From contig NCKB01000005.1 of assembly GCA_002279065.1 (NCBI GenBank), positions 1 to 64,000 of the forward strand: a stretch of DNA of 64,000 nucleotides, given 5' to 3'. The position numbers and the translations under genes are program-made. Shown piece after piece: positions 9,479 to 18,327 of the stretch. This DNA is from Lysobacterales bacterium 15-68-25 (GTDB lineage Bacteria > Pseudomonadota > Gammaproteobacteria > Xanthomonadales > Rhodanobacteraceae). Each line of letters begins with the position of its first letter. The stretch's first letter is position 1. The notes under the pieces are model-generated. The model was given only the letters and a program-made list of their open reading frames with translations, did no database searches and was not told the DNA's origin.

Positions 9479-9910
9479 ATGCGTCTCAACGACATCAAGC
9501 CCGCCGCCGGTTCGCGCAAGTCGCGCCTGCGCGTCGGCCGCGGCATCGGTTCGGGCCTCGGCAAGACCGCGGGCCGCGGTCACAAGGGTCAGCACGCCCG
9601 CGCCGGCGGCACCCACAAGTTCGGTTTCGAAGGCGGCCAGATGCCGCTGCAGCGTCGCCTGCCGAAGGTCGGCTTCCGCTCGCAGAAGAAGGCCGAGAGC
9701 CAGCAGGTGTTCCTGTACCAGCTCGCCACCCTCGACGCCGAGGTGATCGACCTGGTGACGCTGCACAAGGCCGGCCTGGTCGACAGCCGCGCCAAGAAGG
9801 TCAAGGTCGTGGCCAAGGGTGAGATCGGCCGCGCCGTGAAGCTCTCCGGCATCCTCGCCACGGTCGGTGCCAAGGCCGCGATCGAGGCGGCCGGCGGCAG
9901 CGTGGAGTAA
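9479..9910 (+). CDS. rplO: 50S ribosomal protein L15
   Basis: A 143-residue L15 beginning [20 protein letters not shown], followed by the Gly/Lys-rich region [18 protein letters not shown]. It is a late-assembling 23S rRNA protein. It ends four bases before the GTG start of secY. Confidence 0.99.
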   Translation: MRLNDIKPAAGSRKSRLRVGRGIGSGLGKTAGRGHKGQHARAGGTHKFGFEGGQMPLQRRLPKVGFRSQKKAESQQVFLYQLATLDAEVIDLVTLHKAGLVDSRAKKVKVVAKGEIGRAVKLSGILATVGAKAAIEAAGGSVE

Positions 9911-9914
9911 CCCG

Positions 9915-11246
9915 GTGGCTGCTGCCAAGGGCAACCAGCTCGGCTCGCTCGGCAAGTTGACCGAGCTGCGTCAGCGCATCTTCTTCGTGATCGGTGCGCT
10001 GATCGTCTTCCGCCTCGGTTCGTTCATCCCGGTCCCGGGCGTGAACCCCGAGGCGATGACCCGCCTGATCGAGCAGCAGGGCGGTGGCCTCCTGAGCATG
10101 TTCAACATGTTCTCGGGTGGCTCGCTGTCCCGCATGTCGGTCTTCGCCCTGGGCGTCGTCCCCTACATCTCCGCCTCGATCGTGGTGCAGATGATGGGTT
10201 CGGTGATTCCCAGCCTGCAGAACCTCCGCAAGGAAGGCGAGGCAGGGCGGCGCAAGATGACCATGTACACCCGCTTCGGCACGGTCGGCCTCGCGGCCTT
10301 CCAGGCCTTCGGCATCGCGGTGGCGCTGCAGAAGCAGGTCGCTTCCGGCGGCGTACCGGTGGTCTACATGCCGGGCATGGGTTTCGTGCTGTCGTCCGTG
10401 GTCGGCCTGACCGCCGGCACGATGTTCCTCATGTGGCTGGGCGAGCAGATCACCGAGCGCGGCATCGGCAACGGCATCTCGCTGCTGATCTTCGCCGGCA
10501 TCGTGGCGGGCCTGCCCGGCGCGGTGGCGCACACCCTGACCATGCAGGCGAACGGCGAGCTGGGCAACGGCCTGAAGCTGATCCTGATCGTCGCCATGGT
10601 GCTGGCCGTGACTGCCTTCGTGGTGTTCATGGAGCGGGCGCAGCGACGGATCACGGTGAACTACGCGCGGCGCTCCGGTGGCCAGCAGGCGTACATGAAC
10701 CAGAGCTCGCACCTGCCGCTGAAGATCAACATGTCGGGTGTGATCCCGCCGATCTTCGCCAGCAGTCTGCTGATGTTCCCGGCGACCGCGCTGACCTGGT
10801 TCGGTACCGGTCACCAGGCCCGCTGGCTACAGTCGCTGACCCAGGCGTTGAATCAGGGCGAGCCGCTGCACGACGTGGTGTTCGCGGTGCTGGTGATCAC
10901 GTTTGCGTTCTTCTACACGGCCATCGTCTTCAATTCGCAGGAGACGGCCGACAATCTCAAGCGCTCCGGCGCGCTGATTCCGGGTATCCGCCCGGGCAAG
11001 GCGACCGCCAGCTACATCGACGCGGTGATGACTCGCCTCACCGGTGTGGGAGCGCTCTACCTGGTGCTGGTTTGTCTGGTACCCACGTTCATGCAGAAGT
11101 CGTGGAACGTGCCCTTCTACTTCGGCGGTACCTCGCTGCTGATCGTAGTGGTGGTGGTCATGGACTTCACCTCGCAGGTGCAGGCGCACCTGGTGAGCCA
11201 CCAGTACGAAGGTTTGCTCAAGAAGGCCAATCTCCGCCGCAACTAA
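9915..11246 (+). CDS. secY: Protein translocase subunit SecY
   Basis: SecY forms the membrane channel of the SecYEG translocon. The product is 443 residues with ten hydrophobic helices; conserved stretches include [26 protein letters not shown] and [14 protein letters not shown]. The start is GTG at 9915, with GGAG (9904-9907) seven bases upstream; an open extension to 9867 has no family match. rpmJ (L36), which follows secY in E. coli, is not found in the 133 bases after it. Confidence 0.98.
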   Translation: MAAAKGNQLGSLGKLTELRQRIFFVIGALIVFRLGSFIPVPGVNPEAMTRLIEQQGGGLLSMFNMFSGGSLSRMSVFALGVVPYISASIVVQMMGSVIPSLQNLRKEGEAGRRKMTMYTRFGTVGLAAFQAFGIAVALQKQVASGGVPVVYMPGMGFVLSSVVGLTAGTMFLMWLGEQITERGIGNGISLLIFAGIVAGLPGAVAHTLTMQANGELGNGLKLILIVAMVLAVTAFVVFMERAQRRITVNYARRSGGQQAYMNQSSHLPLKINMSGVIPPIFASSLLMFPATALTWFGTGHQARWLQSLTQALNQGEPLHDVVFAVLVITFAFFYTAIVFNSQETADNLKRSGALIPGIRPGKATASYIDAVMTRLTGVGALYLVLVCLVPTFMQKSWNVPFYFGGTSLLIVVVVVMDFTSQVQAHLVSHQYEGLLKKANLRRN

Positions 11247-11282
11247 AGGCTGCTGGGGCGTAGGAGTGGGGCCGGATAAACG

Positions 11283-11314
11283 GGAAAGCCGCGGCACAGG
11301 TCGCGGGACTTTCC
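11283..11314 (+). terminator. Hairpin after secY
   Basis: GGAAAGCCGCG (11283-11293) pairs with CGCGG plus CTTTCC (11302-11306, 11309-11314), leaving a two-base bulge and an 8-nt loop. There is no T tract. It lies between the spc genes and the candidate alpha-operon promoter, and its 3' arm overlaps the proposed -35. Confidence 0.45.
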
Positions 11315-11338
11315 AGCAGGGTTGATTCAGGTTAAAAT
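11310..11338 (+). promoter_or_regulatory. Candidate alpha-operon promoter
   Basis: TTTCCA (11310-11315) and TAAAAT (11333-11338) are 17 bases apart, 41 bases before rpsM. Transcription would start near 11345 and give a leader of only about 35 nt. Confidence 0.55.
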
Positions 11339-11379
11339 TGCGCGTTTACCGCGCACGAAAGCATCGGAGAAAGTACATC

Positions 11380-11736
11380 ATGGCGCGCATCGCGGGTGTC
11401 AATTTGCCGGTCCAGAAGCATGTCTGGGTCGGTCTGCAGAGCATCTACGGCATCGGCCGCAGCCGGGCCAAGAAGGTCTGCGCGGACGCCGGTGTGGTTC
11501 CCACCACGCCGATCAAGTCCCTCAGCGAGGGCGAGGTGGAGAAGCTCCGCCACGAAATCGGCAAGTACGTCGTCGAAGGCGATCTGCGTCGCGAGGTGGG
11601 TATCGCCATCAAGCGTCTGATGGATCTGGGTTGCTACCGCGGTCTGCGTCACCGTCGTGGCCTGCCGGTGCGCGGCCAGCGCACGCGCACCAACGCCCGT
11701 ACCCGCAAGGGTCCGCGTCGCGCCATCAAGAAGTAA
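11380..11736 (+). CDS. rpsM: 30S ribosomal protein S13
   Basis: A 118-residue S13 ([19 protein letters not shown]) with the C-terminal [19 protein letters not shown] tail that reaches the P-site tRNA. The start at 11380 follows GGAGA (11366-11370); the open frame begins earlier at 11338 but upstream residues are not S13-like. First gene of the alpha operon. Confidence 0.99.
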   Translation: MARIAGVNLPVQKHVWVGLQSIYGIGRSRAKKVCADAGVVPTTPIKSLSEGEVEKLRHEIGKYVVEGDLRREVGIAIKRLMDLGCYRGLRHRRGLPVRGQRTRTNARTRKGPRRAIKK

Positions 11737-11748
11737 CGGATTCGAATC

Positions 11749-12135
11749 ATGGCCAAGCCAGTCAAGACCAAGAAGAAGATCAAGCGCGTCGTCACGGATG
11801 CCGTGGCCCACGTGCAGGCCTCCTTCAACAACACCATCGTCACCATCACCGACCGCCAGGGCAACGCTCTTTCGTGGGCGACTGCCGGCGGCGCGGGCTT
11901 CCGCGGTTCGCGCAAGTCGACCCCGTTCGCTGCCCAGGTGGCCGCCGAGAAGGCCGGCCGCGCGGCGGGCGACTACGGCGTGAAGACCGTCGAAGTGCGC
12001 ATCAAGGGTCCGGGCCCGGGTCGTGAGTCGGCGGTGCGTTCGCTGAACGCCCTCGGCTACAAGGTGCTGAACATCATCGACGTCACGCCGATCCCGCACA
12101 ACGGCTGCCGTCCCCCCAAGAAGCGTCGAGTCTAA
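11749..12135 (+). CDS. rpsK: 30S ribosomal protein S11
   Basis: A 128-residue S11, with [34 protein letters not shown] and the invariant C-terminal [17 protein letters not shown]. It lies in the 30S platform near the E site. It follows rpsM by 12 bases. Confidence 0.99.
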   Translation: MAKPVKTKKKIKRVVTDAVAHVQASFNNTIVTITDRQGNALSWATAGGAGFRGSRKSTPFAAQVAAEKAGRAAGDYGVKTVEVRIKGPGPGRESAVRSLNALGYKVLNIIDVTPIPHNGCRPPKKRRV

Positions 12136-12146
12136 GGAGCATACCC

Positions 12147-12773
12147 ATGGCCCGTTATCGTGGAGCTACCTGCAAGCTCGCCCGTCGTGAGGGTTCCGAC
12201 CTCAGCCTGAAGAGCCCGGCCCGCGCGCTGGACTCCAAGTGCAAGCTGGAGAACAAGCCCGGCCAGCATGGCGCCAACAAGCGCATGCGCATGTCCGACT
12301 ACGCCGTCCAGCTGCGCGAGAAGCAGAAGGTCAAGCGCATCTACGGCGTGCTTGAGCGTCAGTTCAGCAACTACTACACCAAGGCGTCGACCCTCAAGGG
12401 CAACACCGGTGAGAACCTGCTGCGCCTGCTCGAGAGCCGCCTTGACAACGTCGTCTATCGCATGGGCTTCGCGGTGACCCGCGCCCAGGCTCGCCAGCTC
12501 GTCGCCCACAAGGCGGTGTTGGTCAACGGCAAGAAGGTCAATATCCCGTCCTACCAGGTCAAGCCCGGTGACGAGATCGCCCTGACCGAGCGCGCCCGCA
12601 ACCAGCTGCGCGTGCAGGAAGCGGCGACCGTGTTCGACACCATGGATCTGCGCCCGCAGTGGGTCGAAGTGGATGCCAAGAAGTTCGCCGGCACGTTCAA
12701 GTCGGTGCCGGATCGCGGTGACCTGCCGACCGACATCAACGAAGCGCTGATCGTCGAGCTTTACTCGAAGTAA
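12147..12773 (+). CDS. rpsD: 30S ribosomal protein S4
   Basis: A 208-residue S4 with the S4 RNA-binding domain ([20 protein letters not shown] and following). S4 starts 30S assembly, and in E. coli represses the alpha operon by binding a pseudoknot in its leader. The short leader proposed here would leave no room for that pseudoknot. GGAGC precedes the ATG. Confidence 0.99.
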   Translation: MARYRGATCKLARREGSDLSLKSPARALDSKCKLENKPGQHGANKRMRMSDYAVQLREKQKVKRIYGVLERQFSNYYTKASTLKGNTGENLLRLLESRLDNVVYRMGFAVTRAQARQLVAHKAVLVNGKKVNIPSYQVKPGDEIALTERARNQLRVQEAATVFDTMDLRPQWVEVDAKKFAGTFKSVPDRGDLPTDINEALIVELYSK

Positions 12774-12789
12774 TCAACCGGAGCTCTGC

Positions 12790-13788
12790 ATGGCAGTTTC
12801 GTCAACTAGCGTGCTGCGGCCTCGTGGCCTCAGCGTCGAACAGCTCGGAGCCAACCGCGCCAAGGTGGTGGTCGAGCCGCTCGAGCGTGGCTTCGGCCAC
12901 ACCCTGGGCAACGCGCTGCGTCGCGTACTGCTCTCCTCGATCCCCGGCAGCGCCATCGTCGAGGTCGAGATCGATGGCGTGCTCCACGAGTACACCACCC
13001 TCGAGGGCCTGCAGGAGGACGTGATCGAAGTCCTGCTCAACCTCAAGGACGTCGCCATCCGCCAGCACTCCGGCGACGAGGTCACCCTGACGCTGTCGAA
13101 GAAGGGCAAGGGCGTGGTCACTGCCGGCGATATCACCGTGGACCACACGGTCGAGATCATCAACCCGGAACACGTGATCTGCCACCTGACCAAGGACATC
13201 GCGCTCAACATGCGCCTGAAGGTGCGTCGTGGCGTGGGTTACCAGCCGGCCAGCGCGCGCCAGCATCCGGACGACGAAGCCCGTCCGATCGGCCGCCTGC
13301 AGCTCGACGCGTCCTTCGCTCCGGTGCTGCGCGTGGCCTACGAGGTGGACGCCGCCCGTGTGGAACAGCGCACGAACCTCGACAAGCTGGTGCTGGACAT
13401 CGAGACCAACGGCACCATCGGCGCCGAGGATGCGGTTCGCAAGGCTGCCGAGATCCTCAACGACCAGCTGTCGGTGTTCGGTGACTTCTCGCGTCGCGAG
13501 AGCGCCACCGAATCGGCCGAGAAGAGCGGTTTCGATCCGCTGCTGCTGCGTCCGATCGACGATCTGGAACTCACCGTGCGTTCGGCGAACTGCCTGAAGG
13601 CCGAGAGCATCTACTACATCGGCGATCTGGTGCAGAAGACCGAGGTGGAGTTGCTGAAGACCCCGAACCTCGGCAAGAAGTCGCTCACCGAGATCAAGGA
13701 CGTGCTGGGCAGCCGCGGTCTGGCGCTCGGCATGAAGCTTGAGAACTGGCCGCCGCCGGGCCTTTCGCACGGCATGCAGCTGGGCTGA
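12790..13788 (+). CDS. rpoA: DNA-directed RNA polymerase subunit alpha
   Basis: A 332-residue alpha subunit. The N-terminal dimerisation domain has [20 protein letters not shown] and [13 protein letters not shown]. The C-terminal DNA-contacting domain has [17 protein letters not shown] and [16 protein letters not shown]. The domains are joined near residues 240-250. It scaffolds polymerase assembly and reads UP elements. Confidence 0.99.
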   Translation: MAVSSTSVLRPRGLSVEQLGANRAKVVVEPLERGFGHTLGNALRRVLLSSIPGSAIVEVEIDGVLHEYTTLEGLQEDVIEVLLNLKDVAIRQHSGDEVTLTLSKKGKGVVTAGDITVDHTVEIINPEHVICHLTKDIALNMRLKVRRGVGYQPASARQHPDDEARPIGRLQLDASFAPVLRVAYEVDAARVEQRTNLDKLVLDIETNGTIGAEDAVRKAAEILNDQLSVFGDFSRRESATESAEKSGFDPLLLRPIDDLELTVRSANCLKAESIYYIGDLVQKTEVELLKTPNLGKKSLTEIKDVLGSRGLALGMKLENWPPPGLSHGMQLG

Positions 13789-13796
13789 TGCAACAC

Positions 13797-13826
13797 ATGC
13801 CGCGGTCGCCCAGGCGATCGCGGCAT
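13797..13826 (+). other. Hairpin after rpoA
   Basis: A 13-bp stem with one G-T pair (ATGCCGCG/CGCGGCAT plus an inner helix) lies nine bases after the rpoA stop. No T run follows. The remaining gap to rplQ (13827-14008) shows no convincing promoter. Confidence 0.4.
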
Positions 13827-14008
13827 CTTGCCGTGAGGGGGCCGCTGCGGCCTGCCTGTTTCCGGCACTTTCCGACGGTCCGCTTGACCGTCCGCCGCGG
13901 GGACTTCCCGGGGCTGCCGCAGCACCTGACATTCCCAACTCATAGCGGGCAACCGCGGGAAGCCGGCTCAGCCCGGCCTCTCATAACAACAGACTAGAGA
14001 TTATCGCC

Positions 14009-14392
14009 ATGCGCCATATGAAGAGCGGTCGCAAGCTCAACCGCACCAGCAGCCATCGCGAAGCCATGTTCCGCAACATGGCCGCGTCGCTGATCAAGCA
14101 CGAGCTGATCCGTACCACCCTGCCGAAGGCGAAGGAACTCCGCCGCGTCGCCGAGCCGCTGATCACGCTGAGCAAGACCGACGGCGTCGCCAACCGCCGC
14201 CTGGCCTTCGCCCGTCTGCGCGACAAGCAGGCCGTGGGCAAGCTGTTCGTCGAGCTGGGGCCGCGTTACCGCGAGCGTCCCGGCGGCTACCTGCGCATCC
14301 TGAAGTGCGGCTTCCGCCCGGGCGACAACGCGCCGATGGCGTACGTCGAGCTCGTGGACCGTCCGCGCGCCGAGGCCGTCGACGCCGAGTAA
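14009..14392 (+). CDS. rplQ: 50S ribosomal protein L17
   Basis: A 127-residue L17 beginning [20 protein letters not shown], with [19 protein letters not shown] near the end. Last gene of the ribosomal cluster. It is set off from rpoA by an unusually long 220-base spacer, and a strong terminator follows. Confidence 0.99.
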   Translation: MRHMKSGRKLNRTSSHREAMFRNMAASLIKHELIRTTLPKAKELRRVAEPLITLSKTDGVANRRLAFARLRDKQAVGKLFVELGPRYRERPGGYLRILKCGFRPGDNAPMAYVELVDRPRAEAVDAE

Positions 14393-14431
14393 GTCCAGAT
14401 CGATTGGGCGTCTGGACGTCCAAGATCGCTG

Positions 14432-14463
14432 AAGCCCCGGCAGGTCTCCTGGCGGGGCTTTTT
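14432..14463 (+). terminator. Rho-independent terminator after rplQ
   Basis: AAGCCCCG (14432-14439) pairs with CGGGGCTT (14453-14460). An inner CAGG/CCTG helix extends the stem past one G-G mismatch. Five Ts run from 14459 to 14463. This ends the ribosomal protein cluster. Confidence 0.93.
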
Positions 14464-14518
14464 GTTCGTGCAGTCCGCGGCATCGGGGCGTGCTGACAGC
14501 GCCCTGCAGGAAAGGGTA

Positions 14519-15046
14519 ATGTCGGCCATCGCCATCTACGCAGACACCATGAATCCTTTCCGCTGGTCCTATCGCACCGTTTTTCTCGCCGGTTTCCTGA
14601 TCTGCACGGCGTTGCTCGGCTTCGCGCTCTACGCGCAGTACGTCTGGGCGATGATTCCCTGCCCGCTATGCATCTTCCAGCGCATCGGCTTCATGGTGAT
14701 GGGGCTGTTCTTTCTCGCAGGGGCGATCCACGCACCCCGCGGCGGCGGCCGCTGGGTCTATGCCGGCGGCGTGCTGCTCGGCGCGCTTTGGGGCATCGCA
14801 GTGGCCGGGCGGCATCTGTGGATCCAGTCGCTGCCAGCGGACGAGGTGCCCTCGTGTGGCGGAGATCTCGGCTATCTGATGAGCGCTTTTCCGTTCGCCA
14901 AGGTGCTGAAGCTGGTCTTCACCGGGTCGGGCGAATGCGCCAAGGTGGAGCCGATCCTTGGCCTGCCGATTCCGGCCTGGACCCTGCTTTGGTTCATCGC
15001 ACTGGCCGTCTGGGTGGTGATCGCCACCCGGCGACGGGGGGCCTGA
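14519..15046 (+). CDS. dsbB: Disulfide bond formation protein B
   Basis: An inner-membrane quinone-linked oxidase that re-oxidises DsbA. The 175-residue product has four hydrophobic segments. The first periplasmic cysteine pair is PCPLC (Cys48-Cys51). The second loop carries SCGG and, further on, GECAK, giving the two expected periplasmic Cys pairs. The ATG at 14519 has AGGA (14508-14511) seven bases upstream. Many relatives begin at the equivalent of MNPFRW (14549), which lacks a clear binding site here. No dsbA is adjacent. Confidence 0.95.
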   Translation: MSAIAIYADTMNPFRWSYRTVFLAGFLICTALLGFALYAQYVWAMIPCPLCIFQRIGFMVMGLFFLAGAIHAPRGGGRWVYAGGVLLGALWGIAVAGRHLWIQSLPADEVPSCGGDLGYLMSAFPFAKVLKLVFTGSGECAKVEPILGLPIPAWTLLWFIALAVWVVIATRRRGA

Positions 15047-15047
15047 G

Positions 15048-16415
15048 ATGACCTTGCAGTCGACCGTCGGCATGGCTCCTCAGGGCTGGTCGCCCGGGTC
15101 CTGGCAGCAGCGCGTGGCGCTGCAGCAGCCGAGCTACGACGACCCGGCCGAACTGGCCGCAGCGACCACGCAGCTGGCCTCGCTGCCACCGCTGGTGACG
15201 TCCTGGGAGGTATTTGCGCTCAAGCAGGCGCTGGCCGAAGCACAGGACGGGCAGCGCTTCCTGCTGCAGGGGGGCGACTGTGCCGAGAGCTTTGCCGACT
15301 GCACCAGCCCGATCATCTCCAACCGGCTCAAGGTGCTGCTGCAGATGAGCCTGGTGCTGGTGCACGGGCTGAAGAAGCCGGTGCTGCGCGTGGGCCGGTT
15401 CGCCGGCCAGTACGCCAAGCCTCGCTCGGCCGATACCGAAACGCGCGACGGGGTCACGCTACCCAGCTTCCGCGGCGACGTGGTGAACGCACCTGCATTC
15501 ACCGCCGAGGCGCGGCGCGCCGATCCACAGCGTCTGATCCAGGCCCATGCCCATTCGGCGTTGACCATGAACTTCGTGCGGGCGCTGATCGACGGTGGCT
15601 TCGCCGACCTGCACCATCCGGAATACTGGGATCTGGCCTGGGTCGAGCATTCGCCGCTGGCAGCCGAGTACCGGCAGATGGTCGCCTCGATCGGCGACTC
15701 GCTGCGCTTCATGGAGACGCTTGCCGGCCCGATCGCCAGCTTCTCGCGGGTCGACTTCTTCACTTCGCACGAGGCGCTGCTGCTTCACTACGAGCAGGCG
15801 CTGACCCGGCAGGTGCCCCGTCATCACGGCTGGTTCAACCTGTCGACGCATTTCCCGTGGATCGGCATGCGTACCGCGGCGCTCGACGGCGCGCACGTGG
15901 AGTATTTCCGCGGCATTCGCAACCCGATTGCGGTGAAGGTCGGGCCATCCGTCACGCCGGACCAGTTGCTGCCGCTGATGGACGTGCTCAATCCCGATGA
16001 CGAGCCCGGCCGGCTGACCCTGGTGCACCGCATGGGCCACGCCGCGATCGCCGACCGCCTGCCGCCGCTGCTCGACGCGGTGAAGCGCGAGGGGCGGCGC
16101 GTGCTGTGGGTGGCCGATCCCATGCACGGCAACACCGAGAGCACCTCCAACGGCTACAAGACGCGGCGTTTCGACAACATCCGCGGCGAGCTGGACCAGG
16201 CCTTCGACATCCATGCCGCAGCCGGTACCCGGCTGGGCGGCGTGCATCTGGAATTGACCGGCGAGAACGTCACCGAGTGCATGGGCGGTGCGCGGGACCT
16301 GTCCGAGTCGGACCTGTCTCGGGCCTACAAGTCCGCCGTCGATCCGCGGCTGAACTACGAACAGTCGCTCGAGCTGGCGATGCTGATCGTGCGCAAGTCG
16401 GTCAGCCGAGGCTGA
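15048..16415 (+). CDS. DAHP synthase, class II (AroA-II type)
   Basis: Condenses phosphoenolpyruvate and erythrose 4-phosphate, the first step of the shikimate pathway. The 455-residue product matches the plant/actinobacterial class II family, not AroG/F/H: an N-terminal WSPGSWQ motif, LLQGGDCAESF, VGRFAGQYAKPRS, and near the end GVHLELTGENVTEC. The Cys in GDCAE and the later His/Glu residues are the expected metal ligands. The ATG at 15048 is one base after the dsbB stop; an in-frame ATG at 15072 is an alternative. It runs convergently into the beta-lactamase gene with a 10-base gap. Confidence 0.95.
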   Translation: MTLQSTVGMAPQGWSPGSWQQRVALQQPSYDDPAELAAATTQLASLPPLVTSWEVFALKQALAEAQDGQRFLLQGGDCAESFADCTSPIISNRLKVLLQMSLVLVHGLKKPVLRVGRFAGQYAKPRSADTETRDGVTLPSFRGDVVNAPAFTAEARRADPQRLIQAHAHSALTMNFVRALIDGGFADLHHPEYWDLAWVEHSPLAAEYRQMVASIGDSLRFMETLAGPIASFSRVDFFTSHEALLLHYEQALTRQVPRHHGWFNLSTHFPWIGMRTAALDGAHVEYFRGIRNPIAVKVGPSVTPDQLLPLMDVLNPDDEPGRLTLVHRMGHAAIADRLPPLLDAVKREGRRVLWVADPMHGNTESTSNGYKTRRFDNIRGELDQAFDIHAAAGTRLGGVHLELTGENVTECMGGARDLSESDLSRAYKSAVDPRLNYEQSLELAMLIVRKSVSRG

Positions 16416-16425
16416 GCCAGTCCGC

Positions 16426-17313
16426 TCAACGAGGCATTTCCCGTTCCGCGGAGATGCGCGCGTTCAACGAGCGCGTGGCTTCAACCGCATAGGCGCGACA
16501 GGCGTGCGGATCGCGCAACGCATCCTCGCCGCCCGCGCCCTGCGCTGCCATCCGTTGCCAGAACCGGCTGGCCTCCGGGTGCGGGGTCAGCAGGATGTCG
16601 CAGGGGAGTGCCGACAGGGTCGCGAGGCTGCGTCGAAAGTTGGCCAGGCGCTCCGGGTGGGCCGGATCCGAGAAGCGATAGCTGCCGGCCGCCATGGGCG
16701 TGAGGCTGTCCGCATACACGATGTGCATGCAGCGAGGGCCGTCGCAGGATGTCCAGGTCCAACTGGTGCTGCCGGGCGTGTGTCCCGGCGTGGGATGTGC
16801 GCGGATGGCCAGCTTGCCGACCCGCACGATGGCTTCGTCGCCGATCGTCTTTACCCGTCCGATGGGCGGGAACAGCGGCGCGTCGCCGTATTGCGGGTCC
16901 TGGGGATCCTTTCCTCCCGAGCGCAGCGCCAACGCCTGAGCGGCGCGGGCCTCGACCGTCGCGCCGCTGTCCCGGGCGATCGCCGCGATCGCGCCGGCGT
17001 GATCGCCGTGTGCGTGCGACACGAGGATTCGCCGGACGTCGCGCAGTCGGAAGCCGAGCGCGCGGATGTTCGCTTCGACCATGGTCGCGTTCTCCGGCAG
17101 GGTGCCGTCGATCAGCACGTGCCCCTGCGGCGAGGTAATGAGGATCGCACTGAGCCCGCGGCTGCCGACGTACCAGGTGTTGCCGTAGATGCGGTGCGGC
17201 GCCTGTGCCTGACGCCAGGTGGCGCGGGTGTCGTCGGCGGCGCGGTCGGCGGCGTGAGCGGGGATGGCGCCCAGCATGGCCAGAGCGACGGCGGTGAGGA
17301 AGCGAGGGTGCAT
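16426..17313 (-). CDS. Subclass B3 metallo-beta-lactamase
   Basis: A secreted zinc hydrolase predicted to open beta-lactam rings, carbapenems included for most of the family. The 295-residue product has a signal peptide ending near PAHA (residue 21). All six metal ligands of the B3 type are present: H100, H102, D104 and H105 (SHAHGDHAG), H178 (TPGHTPGS) and H245 (LLTPHPEAS). Ser203 in YADSLTPMAAG matches the B3-typical serine. The frame opens 54 bases earlier, but MHPRFLTAVALA gives a clean signal peptide. It is divergent from the cytochrome pair. Family placement is firm; substrate range is inference, and a non-lactamase B3-like hydrolase cannot be excluded. Confidence 0.85.
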   Translation of the reverse strand: MHPRFLTAVALAMLGAIPAHAADRAADDTRATWRQAQAPHRIYGNTWYVGSRGLSAILITSPQGHVLIDGTLPENATMVEANIRALGFRLRDVRRILVSHAHGDHAGAIAAIARDSGATVEARAAQALALRSGGKDPQDPQYGDAPLFPPIGRVKTIGDEAIVRVGKLAIRAHPTPGHTPGSTSWTWTSCDGPRCMHIVYADSLTPMAAGSYRFSDPAHPERLANFRRSLATLSALPCDILLTPHPEASRFWQRMAAQGAGGEDALRDPHACRAYAVEATRSLNARISAEREMPR

Positions 17314-17562
17314 GGTGGAATCCGATCCGTCAGGAAGTGCGCCAGTATCCGTCCGGGATCCTTGCATGGGCGGCGGCGCTCGTGGCGCGGAAAGGGCGCA
17401 CGAGGCGTTTCCGCGGGCAACCGGACCGGGCGCTGGCGTCCCGCCTACCGGGCCACGTCACCATTCGCGCCGAGGTCCACGCTTGCGGCAGGTTGTCGCG
17501 CCCATCGGGAGAGACACGGAGCACGGCGCCGTGCGAACGGGCCGGGCACCTATACTTCCCTG
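17314..17562. other. Divergent intergenic region between the lactamase and cytochrome genes
   Basis: These 249 bases hold no plausible gene. The only promoter-like signal I can support is TATACT at 17551-17556, just before the cytochrome ATG. No clear -35 accompanies it, and no convincing lactamase promoter is visible on the other strand. Confidence 0.5.
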
Positions 17563-18327
17563 ATGAACCGATCCTTATGTTCCCTGTTCCAGGGGCTGCT
17601 GCTGCTGGCGGCCCTGGTCCTGCCCGCCGCGCGTGCCGCCGACACCGCGCCAACCCATACGGTGCCGGATACCCTCGCCCAGCGCATCGCCGCATGCACG
17701 GCCTGCCACGGCGTGCATGGTGAAGGCACGCCGGACAGTGGCTTCTTTCCCCGCCTCGCCGGCAAGCCGGCCGAATATCTGGCGCGGCAGCTGCACTACT
17801 TCCAGCGCGGCCTGCGCAAGTACGGCCCGATGGAGTACACCGTGCGCCCGCTCAGCGACGCCTACATGCACGAGATCGCCGAGTATTTCGCGCAGCAGGA
17901 GGTGCCCTACACCCCCTCGCCGACGCCGAAGGTGTCCGCCGCGCTGCTGGCCCGGGGCCAGGCGCTGACCGAGCAGGGGGATCCGTCCCGCAAGATTCCG
18001 CCCTGCGAGGCCTGTCACGGCAGTCAGCTCACTGGCGTGGCCCCTTCCACTCCGGGCCTGGTCGGTCTGCCGTACGACTACGTCAGCTCGCAGCTTGGCT
18101 CATGGCGCACCGGCACCCGTGCGGCCGCCGCGCCGGACTGCATGGCGACCATCGCCAACCGGCTCAGTCCCGAGGACATCACCGCAGTATCGGCCTGGCT
18201 GGCCACCCGCCAGTTGCCGGCGGACATGCATGCGCAGCCGGCCGGTTCGGTCACGCCGCCGCTGGAGTGCGGCGTGCTGGGCAACGCTCCCGCTTCGGCG
18301 GCTCCGGTAAAGGGAGACGGCGCATGA
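17563..18327 (+). CDS. Periplasmic dihaem cytochrome c (c4-like)
   Basis: An electron carrier exported to the periplasm. The 254-residue product has a signal peptide ending near AARA (residue 25) and two haem-binding motifs, CTACH (45-49) and CEACH (148-152). Met90 and Met194 are candidate axial ligands. The two-domain layout resembles cytochrome c4. The frame is open far upstream, but MNRSLCSLFQGLLLL is the only start with a signal peptide. TATACT ends seven bases before the ATG and no ribosome binding site is visible, so the mRNA could be leaderless. The stop overlaps the next gene as ATGA. Confidence 0.9.
   Translation: MNRSLCSLFQGLLLLAALVLPAARAADTAPTHTVPDTLAQRIAACTACHGVHGEGTPDSGFFPRLAGKPAEYLARQLHYFQRGLRKYGPMEYTVRPLSDAYMHEIAEYFAQQEVPYTPSPTPKVSAALLARGQALTEQGDPSRKIPPCEACHGSQLTGVAPSTPGLVGLPYDYVSSQLGSWRTGTRAAAAPDCMATIANRLSPEDITAVSAWLATRQLPADMHAQPAGSVTPPLECGVLGNAPASAAPVKGDGA

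Noticed and set aside
11247-11379. Searched for rpmJ (L36) after secY
   Set aside because: No small frame with the L36 Cys/His pattern on either strand; it must be elsewhere.
13827-14008. Possible promoter for rplQ (TTGACC at 13884-13889)
   Set aside because: No acceptable -10 at 16-18 bases; left unannotated.
16504-17562. Long upstream extension of the dihaem cytochrome
   Set aside because: Antisense to the metallo-beta-lactamase; the signal peptide sits at the chosen start.
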